Positions 20,134 through 28,089 are shown, counted from the stretch's first letter. The stretch is DNA of 64,000 bases from CAZGUH01 sp964529005 (GCA_964529005.1 CAZGUH010000007.1:60077-124076), one strand, 5' to 3'. Notes: a model not told the origin generated them from the sequence alone. Translations and numbers: made by a program.

Positions 20134-20929
20134 CCGACTCGATCGCCGGGCGCGGCTCGGTGCCGATCCGCAGCTCTTCCGTTTCGAAGGTCCACGAGCC
20201 GTCCTGGAGCTTGGCGTACACCTCGCTCTCGGGGCTGCACCACTTCTCGTACTCCTCGGCGTACTCGCCACCGCGGTCGGCGCCGCCGAGGTCGTAGCGC
20301 TCGTGGCAGACGACGGCGAGGATCTCGGCGTCGGTCAGCGCGCCTCCGAACTTGGGCATGTACACCCCGTTGAACCCGAGGTGCGGGCCGCCAGGGCGAT
20401 CGAGCTTGCCGTATCCGGGCAGCTCGGCGAGCGCGTAGGCCTCGCTGCCGGTGTACACCAGGTTGAGCTGGTCCTCGATGTTCGGGAAGGTGAGCAGGAC
20501 CTCGCCGTTGCTCAGCGGGCGTCCAGCGCCGCCCGAGCCGTCGGCCTGGTGGCAGCCGGCGCAGGCGCTGTAGACCTCGGCCCCTTCGCCGATCGGGCCG
20601 GCCTCCGCGTGGTCGGCGGGGGTGAGCGAGCGGACGTACATGAAGGCCCACAGCGGCAGGATGCTCAGCGCCGTCATCGCCCAGAACGGGACACGGCGGC
20701 GACGCTTGGAGGCGGCGACGTAGTGGGGGTCGGGCTTGGGGGGCGGGGGCGGCGCCGGGGCCGCCGGGGCCGGTGCAGGAGCGGCCGGCGCGGCGGCGGG
20801 GGTGGTCGCCGGGGTCTCGGACTTCGCAGGAGCAGCAGCTGCGGGCGCATCGCCGCCGTCGGTGGGCAGGCCCAGTGCCGCGCGCCGCTCCTTCGAGCGC
20901 TTGAGAAGGTGCTCGGGGATTTCCGTCAC
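20126..20929 (-). CDS. Membrane-anchored mono-haem cytochrome c with IPEHLLKR tag
   Basis: 267-residue cytochrome c. The cytoplasmic N-terminus starts with MTEIPEHLLKRSKERRAALG, then an Ala/Pro-rich linker (about 30-70), one membrane helix near 80-102 (VPFWAMTALSILPLWAFMYV) and an extracytoplasmic c domain with CAGCH near 123. A Met ligand may be in GVYMPKFGG. The same N-terminal tag opens the cytochrome b subunit IV-like protein at 22901, so this cytochrome probably belongs to the same complex though it is divergently transcribed. The start is GTG at 20929, 8 nt after a TAGGGT box. Confidence 0.85.
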   Translation of the reverse strand: MTEIPEHLLKRSKERRAALGLPTDGGDAPAAAAPAKSETPATTPAAAPAAPAPAPAAPAPPPPPKPDPHYVAASKRRRRVPFWAMTALSILPLWAFMYVRSLTPADHAEAGPIGEGAEVYSACAGCHQADGSGGAGRPLSNGEVLLTFPNIEDQLNLVYTGSEAYALAELPGYGKLDRPGGPHLGFNGVYMPKFGGALTDAEILAVVCHERYDLGGADRGGEYAEEYEKWCSPESEVYAKLQDGSWTFETEELRIGTEPRPAIESGE

Positions 20930-20937
20930 GGTCCGCG

Positions 20938-20943
20938 ACCCTA
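20938..20943 (-). promoter_or_regulatory. -10 box TAGGGT, leaderless-type promoter
   Basis: TAGGGT then 8 nt and the GTG at 20929. Left half of the divergent control region 20930-21166. Confidence 0.5.
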
Positions 20944-21107
20944 GCGGTGAGCCCCTGTCCAGCAGGAATTGTCGATCCGGTCACGAATGCACAACCTTGG
21001 GTCGTCGCGCGCCCGACCGTGGTAGACCGGACGAGAACGTCGCCGAAGCCGCTGATCGTCGCGGGCTCGACCGGGTGTGGACTGGTCGGCTCGCGGGGGT
21101 CCGGGGC

Positions 21108-21113
21108 TACAGT
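21108..21113 (+). promoter_or_regulatory. -10 box TACAGT, likely promoter of the 21-kb respiratory operon
   Basis: TACAGT 53 nt before the first ATG of the operon. It is the only good TANNNT box close upstream on this strand. The rest of the 237-bp divergent region shows no operator I can name. Confidence 0.35.
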
Positions 21114-21166
21114 TCGTGCGAGGTTTCACGAGTCGCAGCTCATCGCAGCAATCACCAGCACCATCG

Positions 21167-21667
21167 ATGACGGAAGGCACAAGGACGTTGCTCGCAATCG
21201 ACATCCTCGAGTGGCCAGGGATGAACGTGGCGTTCCTCTTCTCGTTCATCCTCACCCTGGTCATGACGTTCGCAGCGGTGCCCTATGGCAAGCGTCGCCC
21301 CAAGGACAAGCCGTTCACCTGGGGTGAGGCGATGTTTGCCGCTGTCTACGTCTTCGCCCTGCTGTTCATCGCATTCGGCGTCGTGCCGCACCAGTTCATC
21401 GATCACGCCGACAAGAACCTCAAGTGGGACCGCTCGAAGATCGTCTACGGGCCGTTCGACATCTTGAAGCCGAGGCCGCTCGGCGGGGCGTGGAACCCGA
21501 TCACCATCACCTACGAGGCCATCCGCGACATCGTCGTCGTTCTGATCCACGTCTTCTACTTCGGGCTGATGATCGTGATGTGGTCGTGGTGGCAGAAGCG
21601 TGGTCGGACCACGACGACCGAGGTCGAAAAGAGCACGTACGGCCGTCCGTTGGTGAAGAAGGTCTGA
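21167..21667 (+). CDS. Unknown membrane protein, first gene of cytochrome bc operon
   Basis: 166-residue integral membrane protein of no family I recognise. Three likely helices: about 16-36 (MNVAFLFSFILTLVMTFAAV), 50-68 (AMFAAVYVFALLFIAFGVVP) and 120-142 (IVVVLIHVFYFGLMIVMWSWW). A polar loop with FIDHADKNLKWDRSK lies between the last two. The ATG at 21167 is used; a TTG at 21188 is an alternative. It lies 4 nt before the ferredoxin gene. Position suggests an accessory subunit of the quinol oxidase complex, or a membrane partner of the ferredoxin. No cofactor motif is seen. Confidence 0.72.
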   Translation: MTEGTRTLLAIDILEWPGMNVAFLFSFILTLVMTFAAVPYGKRRPKDKPFTWGEAMFAAVYVFALLFIAFGVVPHQFIDHADKNLKWDRSKIVYGPFDILKPRPLGGAWNPITITYEAIRDIVVVLIHVFYFGLMIVMWSWWQKRGRTTTTEVEKSTYGRPLVKKV

Positions 21668-21671
21668 CCGC

Positions 21672-22085
21672 ATGGCACGGACCGACGCCAACCCCCCGAT
21701 GATGCCGTACTCCTCGGAGTACCAGCTCGTCGAAGTCGATGCGGAATACCTGACCAAGGCCGTCAAGCCGAAGCAGTTCATCCACATCGACCAGGCCGAG
21801 TGCATCATGTGCGAGGGCTGTGTCGACATCTGTCCGTGGAAGTGCATCCACATGGTGACCCCCGACGCGATCGCGGAGACCACCAACACCGAACAACCCG
21901 GCGACGATCCCAGCGACCACGTGATCTTCACCATCGACGACGACGTCTGCACGCGATGCGCGCTGTGCGTCGACCGCTGCCCGACCGGGGTGATCATCCT
22001 GGGCAAGGTCGGCGCGCCGGCCCCCACCGGCGATGCCAATACCCGCACGAACAACCATGGCTACGCCTACGGCATGCGCCTGTAG
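21672..22085 (+). CDS. Ferredoxin-like protein, 2x[4Fe-4S]
   Basis: 137-residue iron-sulphur protein with two 4Fe-4S motifs: CIMCEGCVDICPWKC near 48-62 and CTRCALCVDRCP near 95-106. About 30 residues separate the clusters, longer than in bacterial 2[4Fe-4S] ferredoxins. It has no signal peptide, so it should be cytoplasmic, near the n-side of the membrane. Its place between the unknown membrane protein and cytochrome b suggests it exchanges electrons with this complex, or is an extra subunit; this is inference. It is 15 nt upstream of the cytochrome b gene. Confidence 0.87.
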   Translation: MARTDANPPMMPYSSEYQLVEVDAEYLTKAVKPKQFIHIDQAECIMCEGCVDICPWKCIHMVTPDAIAETTNTEQPGDDPSDHVIFTIDDDVCTRCALCVDRCPTGVIILGKVGAPAPTGDANTRTNNHGYAYGMRL

Positions 22086-22100
22086 GAAGAGGACGCTCAC

Positions 22101-22886
22101 ATGGCAAAGACCATCGACGAAACTCCCCGCCCGACAATGAAGGATCGCGTCTCCAAGCTGACCGATTCCGTGCAGGGCAGCCAGGCGTGGAACAGCATCT
22201 TCCGACCGGGCTCGATCTTCCGCAAGGGCTACACGGACAGCCCGCGCAACCGGTCGTACGTGATCATGAACTCGGTGCTGTACCACCTTCACCCGGTGAA
22301 GGTGAAGCGCCACGCGGTGAAGGTCAGCTACACGCTGTGTCTCGGCGGCCTCAGCTTCTTCCTCTTCATCCTGCTGACGGTCACCGGCATCTTCCTGATG
22401 TTCTTCTACCGGCCCGAGGCCAGCGCCGCCTGGAACGACATCTCCAGCCTCCAGACGGCGGTGACGTTCGGATTGCTCGTACGCAACATGCACCGATGGG
22501 CCGCGCACCTGATGGTGCTGTCGGTGTTCCTGCACATGGCCCGCGTCTTCTACCACGGCGCGTACAAGCCGCCGCGCGAGTTCAACTGGGTGATCGGCGT
22601 CGTCCTGCTGATGCTCACGTTGCTGCTGTCGTTCACCGGGTACCTCCTCCCGTGGGACCAGCTCGCCCTGTGGGCCGTCACCGTGGGCACCAACATGATG
22701 GGGTACACCCCGGTGTTCGGTAAGGACGTCCGGTTCGTGCTGCTCGGCGGCGCGGAGATCGGCCCGGAGACGCTGCTGCGGTGGTACGTCCTCCACGTGC
22801 TGATGCTGCCGTTCGTCATCGTGATCTTCATGGCCATCCACTTCTGGAGAGTCCGCAAGGACGGCGGAATCTCCGGTCCGTTGTGA
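22101..22886 (+). CDS. petB: Cytochrome b6-like subunit of menaquinol oxidase complex
   Basis: 261-residue four-helix cytochrome b of the split b6 type. Haem ligands: His131 and His145 (Hx13H, in MHRWAAHLMVLSVFLH) and His232 and His247 (Hx14H, the b6/b6f spacing). The chain ends RKDGGISGPL, close to plastid b6. Cys80 in the sequence CLGG aligns with the Cys that binds haem ci/cn covalently in b6f. With the subunit IV-like and Rieske proteins it would oxidise menaquinol in the membrane. The first 60 residues are a cytoplasmic extension. QcrB is the alternative name. Confidence 0.93.
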   Translation: MAKTIDETPRPTMKDRVSKLTDSVQGSQAWNSIFRPGSIFRKGYTDSPRNRSYVIMNSVLYHLHPVKVKRHAVKVSYTLCLGGLSFFLFILLTVTGIFLMFFYRPEASAAWNDISSLQTAVTFGLLVRNMHRWAAHLMVLSVFLHMARVFYHGAYKPPREFNWVIGVVLLMLTLLLSFTGYLLPWDQLALWAVTVGTNMMGYTPVFGKDVRFVLLGGAEIGPETLLRWYVLHVLMLPFVIVIFMAIHFWRVRKDGGISGPL

Positions 22887-22900
22887 GACGGTGAACGCCT

Positions 22901-23695
22901 GTGACTGAGATCCCCGAACACCTGCTGAAGCGAGCCCAGGCGGCACGCGAGAAGGCTGCAGCGGCCAAGCCCGCTGACGAGGCCGGCGCGTCCGAGACCT
23001 CGGCCAGCACGTCCGGCGAGGCGGCGGCCGATCCGCGCATCCCCGCCCACCTGCTCGAGCGCAGCCGGGCCGCCAAGGCGCGCGCCGGCGGCGGCGACGA
23101 AGCGTCCGGCGGCGGGGCCGTCGCGGTCGCCGAGAAGGTCGGCGCCGTCGTCACGCCTCCGCCCGCGGCTTCGGGCATCCCCGTCGGCGCCGGCCCGGGG
23201 GGGCACACACAGCGCTTGCTGACGGTCGTCAAGAGCGGCTCGATCCAGGACGTGAAGGCCACCCCGGTCGACAAGGTCCACACCTGGCCGCACCTCCTGG
23301 CAGCCGAGTTCGTCGCCGCGCTGGCGTGCCTGGCGTTCACGTTCGTCTTCTCGATCTTCGTCAACGCGCCGCTGCTCCAGCTCGCCAACATCAACCAGAC
23401 GCCGAACCCCTCGAAGGCGCCGTGGTACTTCCTCGGCCTGCAAGAGCTGCTGACGATGTTCCACCCGATGATCGCCGGCGTGACGATCCCGGGCGTGGGC
23501 CTGATCGTGCTGATCCTGGCCCCGTACATCGACCGCAACCCCTCGAACAAGCCCGAGGATCGCAAGTTCGCCATCTCGCTGATGACCGTGCACCTCATGT
23601 TCTGGGCGGTGCTGGTGATCATCGGCTCGTTCTTCCGTGGCCCCGGCTTCAACTTCACGCTGCCGTGGCGCGACGGTCTGTTCTTCGAGTTGTGA
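22901..23695 (+). CDS. petD: Cytochrome b C-terminal (subunit IV-like) protein with repeated IPxHLLxR tag
   Basis: 264-residue counterpart of b6f subunit IV. The start is GTG at 22901. The first 110 residues are a soluble, Ala-rich extension with two copies of a tag, EIPEHLLKRA at residues 3-12 and RIPAHLLERS at 46-55. Three membrane helices follow, with TPNPSKAPWYFLGLQELL taking the place of the quinol-site PEWY loop (PWY here, Glu lost). The end is GPGFNFTLPWRDGLFFEL. The first tag copy is nearly identical to the N-terminus of the divergent cytochrome c, pointing to a shared complex. It lies 14 nt after the b6-like gene. Confidence 0.88.
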   Translation: MTEIPEHLLKRAQAAREKAAAAKPADEAGASETSASTSGEAAADPRIPAHLLERSRAAKARAGGGDEASGGGAVAVAEKVGAVVTPPPAASGIPVGAGPGGHTQRLLTVVKSGSIQDVKATPVDKVHTWPHLLAAEFVAALACLAFTFVFSIFVNAPLLQLANINQTPNPSKAPWYFLGLQELLTMFHPMIAGVTIPGVGLIVLILAPYIDRNPSNKPEDRKFAISLMTVHLMFWAVLVIIGSFFRGPGFNFTLPWRDGLFFEL

Positions 23696-23741
23696 TGACT
23701 GTGACGATGAGGTCTCTGATGAGTGTGAGAAGGACCACGAC

Positions 23742-24605
23742 ATGAGCGCGGGAGCGATCATCGCCATCGCCGTGGGCGCTGTCGTCGTGCTCGGCGCGGT
23801 GCTGTTCGTCACCGCGGCGCGCCGCAGCGACGTCCGCGGCGCCGGAGCGCTGTCGCGCGAGACGCGCCGGCGCGACCGTGAGTCCGAAGCGGCCGATCAC
23901 GGCCACCACGTCACCGGGCGCGACGTCGAGCGCGCCGCGCAGCAGTCCCGGTCGACGGCGCTGGAGAAGAGCGAGCCGCGCCTGCCCGCCCCGTTCGTGC
24001 CGCCCGATCCCGAGGTGATCGGCGTCTCGCGGCGCCAGTTCTTCAACCGTGCGACCGTCGCCCTGATGAGCGCGGGCCTGGGCACGTTCGCGGCCGCCGG
24101 CTTCGTGGCGTTCCTCTGGCCGATCGCCAAGGGCGGGTTCGGCGGCAAGGTCGGCGCCGGCAAGATCGACGACATCCTCGTCAACATCCGGGCCAACAAC
24201 GGCTTCTTCTACCTGCCCGAGGCCCGCACCTGGATCACGGCATACCCGGCCGACGCGCTGCCGAAGGCGAAGGCGATCTACCCGGGCCCGGTGTATCAGG
24301 GCATGGAGAACGGCATCGTGGCCCTGTACCAGAAGTGCCCGCACCTCGGTTGCCGCGTCCCCGAGTGCAAGAGCTCGCAGTGGTTCGAGTGCCCGTGCCA
24401 CGGCTCGCAGTACAACCGGGTCGGTGAGAAGAAGGGCGGCCCGGCGCCGCGCGGCATGGATCGCTTCGGCGTCACGGTCAGCGGCACCGGTGACGTCACC
24501 GTCGACACCGGCATCGTGTTCCCCGGCCCGGCGATCGGCACCAACACCACCGGCCAGGAGGCGGAAGGTCCGCACTGCATCGGCACCGGGGGAGGCGGTC
24601 ACTGA
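23742..24605 (+). CDS. qcrA: Rieske [2Fe-2S] protein, Tat-dependent
   Basis: 287-residue Rieske subunit. The cluster motifs are CPHLGC and CPCHGS, with all four ligands (2 Cys, 2 His) and the disulphide Cys pair. The N-terminus has one membrane helix (1-22), a charged cytoplasmic stretch, then SRRQFFNR (twin-arginine motif, about residue 91) directly before a second helix. This resembles actinobacterial Rieske proteins that use Sec and Tat together. The ATG at 23742 fits the first helix. Its stop overlaps the next start by 1 nt (TGATG). It moves electrons from menaquinol to the c-type haems. Confidence 0.93.
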   Translation: MSAGAIIAIAVGAVVVLGAVLFVTAARRSDVRGAGALSRETRRRDRESEAADHGHHVTGRDVERAAQQSRSTALEKSEPRLPAPFVPPDPEVIGVSRRQFFNRATVALMSAGLGTFAAAGFVAFLWPIAKGGFGGKVGAGKIDDILVNIRANNGFFYLPEARTWITAYPADALPKAKAIYPGPVYQGMENGIVALYQKCPHLGCRVPECKSSQWFECPCHGSQYNRVGEKKGGPAPRGMDRFGVTVSGTGDVTVDTGIVFPGPAIGTNTTGQEAEGPHCIGTGGGGH

Positions 24606-25660
24606 TGATCGCTCTCGCCACGACCGCCATCGCGTGGGTGATCTTCGTCGTCATCGCGCTCGGCTGGCTCGTCTACTACTTCTTCAACCGGGCGTCCGCG
24701 CGTGCCGAGATCGGCAGCGAGATCGAGCTCGCCCCGAACCGCAAGCCGTACTACGACGACGAGACGCTCGAAGGCCGCCGGCTGGAGCGCGTTCAGCTCC
24801 TCGGCCTGCTGTTCCTCGTCGTCATGGTCGTCGGCCTGCCGCTGTACTGGATCCTCGAACCCGGCCGTCAGGCAGGGGCCGAGCGCGGCAAGGAGAACCG
24901 GTTCGTCACCTGGGGCTCCCACCTGTTCGACACCACGGAGAACGGCGGCTTCAACTGCGCCGGCTGCCACGGCGGCATGAGCGCCACCGGCGGCAGCGCC
25001 TCGTACTCGTTCGCCGATCCGAACACGGGTGAGGTCAAGGCGGTGACCTGGATCGCGCCGGCGCTCAACACCGTGCTGTATCGCTTCGACGAGTCCGAGC
25101 TGCGCTTCATCCTCGTCTACGGCCGCCCGTTCTCGCCGATGTCGGCGTGGGGCCTCGACGGCGGTGGGCCGCTCAACGACCAGCAGATCGAAACGCTCAT
25201 CGCGTACATCCGCAGCATTCAGATCGATCGCGTGGGATGCGTCGAGGGCGAGGATCCGGTCACGTGCGACACCGGAACACTCCCGCCGGAGAACCAGGCC
25301 GAGATCGATCAGGCCGCGCGGCTCTACATGGAGCAGAACGACGTCTCCTACGGCGAGGCGTTGTTCAACCTGCCGCTCAACGGGGGCGCGTACAGCTGCG
25401 CTCGTTGCCACACCCAAGGCTGGAGCTACGGCGATCCCGGCAACGACGCGATCGGCGCCATGGGCCCGAGCCTGGTGGGTGGGGTGACGAACGTCCACTT
25501 CCCCAACGAGCAGGACATGATCGCGTTCATCGAGACCGGCTCCGAGGTCGGTAAGAAGTTCGGCCTCCAGGGCCAGGGGAGCGGTCGCATGCCGTCGTTC
25601 GACAACATGCTGACCGACGAGCAGATCAAGGCCATCGTCGAATACGTGCGGAGCTTGTGA
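24605..25660 (+). CDS. Di-haem cytochrome c, membrane anchored
   Basis: 351-residue cytochrome with two c-haem sites, CAGCH near residue 119 and CARCH near 264, so two class I-like domains in one chain. Two N-terminal membrane helices (about 4-24 and 61-83) anchor it. Met residues in FSPMSAWG and GRMPSF are possible axial ligands. Di-haem cytochromes c take the place of c1 in actinobacterial QcrC, but domain order and the two helices differ from that family, so it is left unnamed. It overlaps the Rieske stop by 1 nt and the next gene by 1 nt. Confidence 0.88.
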   Translation: MIALATTAIAWVIFVVIALGWLVYYFFNRASARAEIGSEIELAPNRKPYYDDETLEGRRLERVQLLGLLFLVVMVVGLPLYWILEPGRQAGAERGKENRFVTWGSHLFDTTENGGFNCAGCHGGMSATGGSASYSFADPNTGEVKAVTWIAPALNTVLYRFDESELRFILVYGRPFSPMSAWGLDGGGPLNDQQIETLIAYIRSIQIDRVGCVEGEDPVTCDTGTLPPENQAEIDQAARLYMEQNDVSYGEALFNLPLNGGAYSCARCHTQGWSYGDPGNDAIGAMGPSLVGGVTNVHFPNEQDMIAFIETGSEVGKKFGLQGQGSGRMPSFDNMLTDEQIKAIVEYVRSL

Positions 25661-26496
25661 TGAGCGCGTTGCTAGCCATCGGTTGGGAGCCCGAGCTCCG
25701 CGGCATCCTCATCGTCATCATCGCGGTGTCGGTGCTGTGCGGCAGCGTCTACCTCATCCTCGCGACGAACCTCGGCGTCCGCTTGGGCTTCCTCGTCGCC
25801 TTCGCCGGTCTGTTCGGGTGGATGGCGACGATGGGCGCCATCTGGTGGGCGTACGGAATCGGCCTGAAGGGCCGGGAGCCGACGTGGGAGCCGGTCGAGG
25901 GCAAGACCGTCATCCAGGACGCGGCGGGCTTCCGTGAGATCGGCCTCGTCGACGAGCCGATCACCGTCACCGACGACGGCAACGCCACCGACGACGCGGC
26001 CGCGGTCGCGTCGGCGCTCGAAGGCGAAGGCTGGGAAGCGCTTCCTGCATCGAGCGGCGCGTTCGGGCAGGCGGCGTCGAGCGCGGGCGCGCTGATCGAG
26101 GAGGACGGTCAGCTCGCGGCCGGTCAGTACCAAGTGGTCAGCATCTTCGACAAGGGCGGCGAGCGCTGGCCCAAGATCAGCGACGAGCTCGACTTCACGG
26201 CGTTCTTCCACAAGCCGCACTACGTCATCGCGGAGATCGCGCCGCTCGTCGCCCAGCGCGCCGAGCCGGGCCGGGCGCCGGCACGGCCGGAGATCGACGA
26301 GACCCAGCCGCGTCGCTACGTGTACATGATCCGTGATCTCGGCAGCAAGCGTCAGCCGGCCGCGGTCCTGACGATCGGCGGCGGCGCGATCTTCCTGATC
26401 TGCTGCTGGCTGTTGCATCGTCGCGACCTGTTCCTGATCGCCAACCGGGCGGCGAAGGAGCCGCTCACGGGCTCGACCTCACCGGCACGGGTGTAA
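25660..26496 (+). CDS. Unknown membrane protein, last gene of cytochrome bc part
   Basis: 278-residue protein I do not recognise. Two helices near the N-terminus (GILIVIIAVSVLCGSVYLIL and LGFLVAFAGLFGWMATMGAI) are followed by YGIGLKGREPTWEP, a soluble Ala/Glu/Asp-rich region of about 160 residues, and a third helix near 243-262 (VLTIGGGAIFLICCWLLHRR). There are no haem or Fe-S motifs. The ATG at 25660 overlaps the previous stop by 1 nt; a GTG one codon earlier is possible. The next gene, nuoA, begins 4 nt after its stop, so this protein physically links the bc and complex I parts of the operon. Confidence 0.75.
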   Translation: MSALLAIGWEPELRGILIVIIAVSVLCGSVYLILATNLGVRLGFLVAFAGLFGWMATMGAIWWAYGIGLKGREPTWEPVEGKTVIQDAAGFREIGLVDEPITVTDDGNATDDAAAVASALEGEGWEALPASSGAFGQAASSAGALIEEDGQLAAGQYQVVSIFDKGGERWPKISDELDFTAFFHKPHYVIAEIAPLVAQRAEPGRAPARPEIDETQPRRYVYMIRDLGSKRQPAAVLTIGGGAIFLICCWLLHRRDLFLIANRAAKEPLTGSTSPARV

Positions 26497-26500
26497 GCCG

Positions 26501-26974
26501 ATGGGCCAGTACCTTCCTGTCGTCGCGCTGGGCATCCTCGCCCTGGTGTTCGGTGTGATCAGCCTGCTCGCATCGAAGCTGCTCGCGCCGCGCCGGCCGT
26601 CGGCGGCGAAGGAAGCGCCCTACGAATGCGGCATCGTCCCGAGCCGCGAGCCACCGGAGCGCTTCCCGGTGAGCTTCTACGTGGTGGCGATGCTCTTCAT
26701 CATGTTCGACATCGAGATCATCTTCGTCTACCCCTACGCGGTCGGTCGGCGTGAGCTCGGGCCGTTCGCGTTCTGGGAGATGATCGCCTTCAGCGTCGTG
26801 TTCTTCGCTGCGTTCGTCTACGTGGTCGCTCGCGGGGCCCTCGATTGGGGCCCGCTCCAGCGGGCCAACCGCATCGCGCCGATCCTCAGCCCCGACCGCA
26901 CCAGCACGAGCACGATCCGCCGCGTCGGCAGCGAGGGCCGCGAGCCCGCCGAGGTGGGGACGGAGGCGGCCTGA
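26501..26974 (+). CDS. nuoA: NADH-quinone oxidoreductase subunit A
   Basis: 157-residue NuoA, a three-helix membrane subunit at the quinone end of complex I. Hallmarks: APYECGIVPSREP (Cys loop) and FYVVAMLFIMFDIEIIFVYPYA with the conserved Asp-Glu pair. It is about 35 residues longer than usual, with a hydrophilic Arg/Ser-rich C-terminus. It starts 4 nt after the preceding stop and overlaps nuoB by 1 nt, opening the first, complete nuo set. Confidence 0.95.
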   Translation: MGQYLPVVALGILALVFGVISLLASKLLAPRRPSAAKEAPYECGIVPSREPPERFPVSFYVVAMLFIMFDIEIIFVYPYAVGRRELGPFAFWEMIAFSVVFFAAFVYVVARGALDWGPLQRANRIAPILSPDRTSTSTIRRVGSEGREPAEVGTEAA

Positions 26975-27561
26975 TGGCACTGCGCGACGTCCTCGACGAC
27001 GGTCTCGGCGGCATTCCGCACACCGCGCTCACCGCGAAGATCGAGCAGCTGATCAACTGGTCGCGGAGCCGGTCGAGCTGGGGCGCGACGTTCGGTCTGG
27101 CGTGCTGCGCGATCGAGATGATGGGCTCGGGCGGCTCGCACTACGACCTCGCTCGCTTCGGCATGGAGGTCTGGCGGGCGTCACCGCGGCAGGCCGACAT
27201 CATGATCGTCGCCGGCCGCGTCAGCCAGAAGATGGCGCCGGTCCTCCGTCAGGTCTACGACCAGATGATGGAGCCCAAGTGGGTGATCTCGATGGGCGTG
27301 TGCGCCTCGTCGGGCGGCATGTTCAACAACTACGCGATCGTCCAGGGCGTCGACCAGGTGGTGCCGGTCGACGTCTACGCGCCGGGCTGCCCGCCGACGC
27401 CCGAGACGCTGATCCACTCGATCGAGACGCTGCACCAGCTGATCGAGGACGGCGAGATCTTCCGCCGCCGCGCCGCCACCGGCGCGGGCGCCAACGTGCA
27501 CATCGAGCACATCCCACCGGCGCCGCAGCCTGTTCCGCTCGCCATCCCGGGAACGCGGTGA
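26974..27561 (+). CDS. nuoB: NADH-quinone oxidoreductase subunit B
   Basis: 195-residue peripheral subunit carrying Fe-S cluster N2, the last electron carrier before quinone. Ligands are visible: the Cys pair in GLACCAIEMM, one Cys in SMGVCASSGG and one in YAPGCPPTPE. The ATG at 26974 overlaps the nuoA stop (TGATG). The C-terminal 30 residues, ending in a Pro-rich stretch, are an extension. A second nuoB copy is at 45665. Confidence 0.96.
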   Translation: MALRDVLDDGLGGIPHTALTAKIEQLINWSRSRSSWGATFGLACCAIEMMGSGGSHYDLARFGMEVWRASPRQADIMIVAGRVSQKMAPVLRQVYDQMMEPKWVISMGVCASSGGMFNNYAIVQGVDQVVPVDVYAPGCPPTPETLIHSIETLHQLIEDGEIFRRRAATGAGANVHIEHIPPAPQPVPLAIPGTR

Positions 27562-27564
27562 GCC

Positions 27565-28089
27565 ATGGCCGACGAAACGGTGACCGAAGCGCCCGAGGGC
27601 GCGCCCGCCATTGAGCCTGCGCCCACGCTGCACGGCTGCCCGACCAGCGACAGCCACGGCCAGCTCGTCGTCCACGTCGGCGTCGACGGGTACGTGGCGC
27701 TGATCAAGGCGCTGGCATCCGACGGATATGCGATGTGCGTCGACCTCACGGCGGTCGACTACCTGACCCATCCCGGCCGTTCGCTGCCCGATGGCATCGT
27801 CGCCGAGCGCTTCGAGGTCGTCGTCAACCTGCTCGACCTCGACCGTCGGCGCCGAGTCCGCGTGCGCGTGCAGGTGCCCGAGAGCGCACCCGAGGTGCCG
27901 TCGCTGTTCCACGTCTATCCCGGCACCGAGGCCCTCGAACGCGAGGTGTACGACATGTTCGGTATCACCTTCGACGGCCATCCCGACCTGACGCGCATCC
28001 TCATGCCCGAGGACTGGGAAGGCTTCCCGCTGCGCAAGGACTACGCCATCGGCGAGATCCCGGTCGCTTTCAAGGGAACGCCGAACTGA
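27565..28089 (+). CDS. nuoC: NADH-quinone oxidoreductase subunit C
   Basis: 174-residue NuoC (30-kDa subunit family). The C-terminal half has the family signature: EREVYDMFGITFDGHPDLTR followed by LMPEDWEGFPLRKDY. The N-terminal 30 residues are Ala/Glu-rich and variable. It forms part of the quinone-binding arm with NuoB and NuoD. An 85-bp interval follows before nuoD, unusual in this otherwise tight operon. Confidence 0.94.
   Translation: MADETVTEAPEGAPAIEPAPTLHGCPTSDSHGQLVVHVGVDGYVALIKALASDGYAMCVDLTAVDYLTHPGRSLPDGIVAERFEVVVNLLDLDRRRRVRVRVQVPESAPEVPSLFHVYPGTEALEREVYDMFGITFDGHPDLTRILMPEDWEGFPLRKDYAIGEIPVAFKGTPN

Noticed and set aside
22901..23695. Full-length QcrB fusion of cytochrome b with subunit IV
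   Set aside because: There is a clear stop at 22886 and a new start at 22901; the two parts are separate genes as in b6f.
24605..25660. Naming the di-haem cytochrome QcrC
   Set aside because: It has two haem sites but two N-terminal helices and a different layout from actinobacterial QcrC (c-domains then a C-terminal helix).
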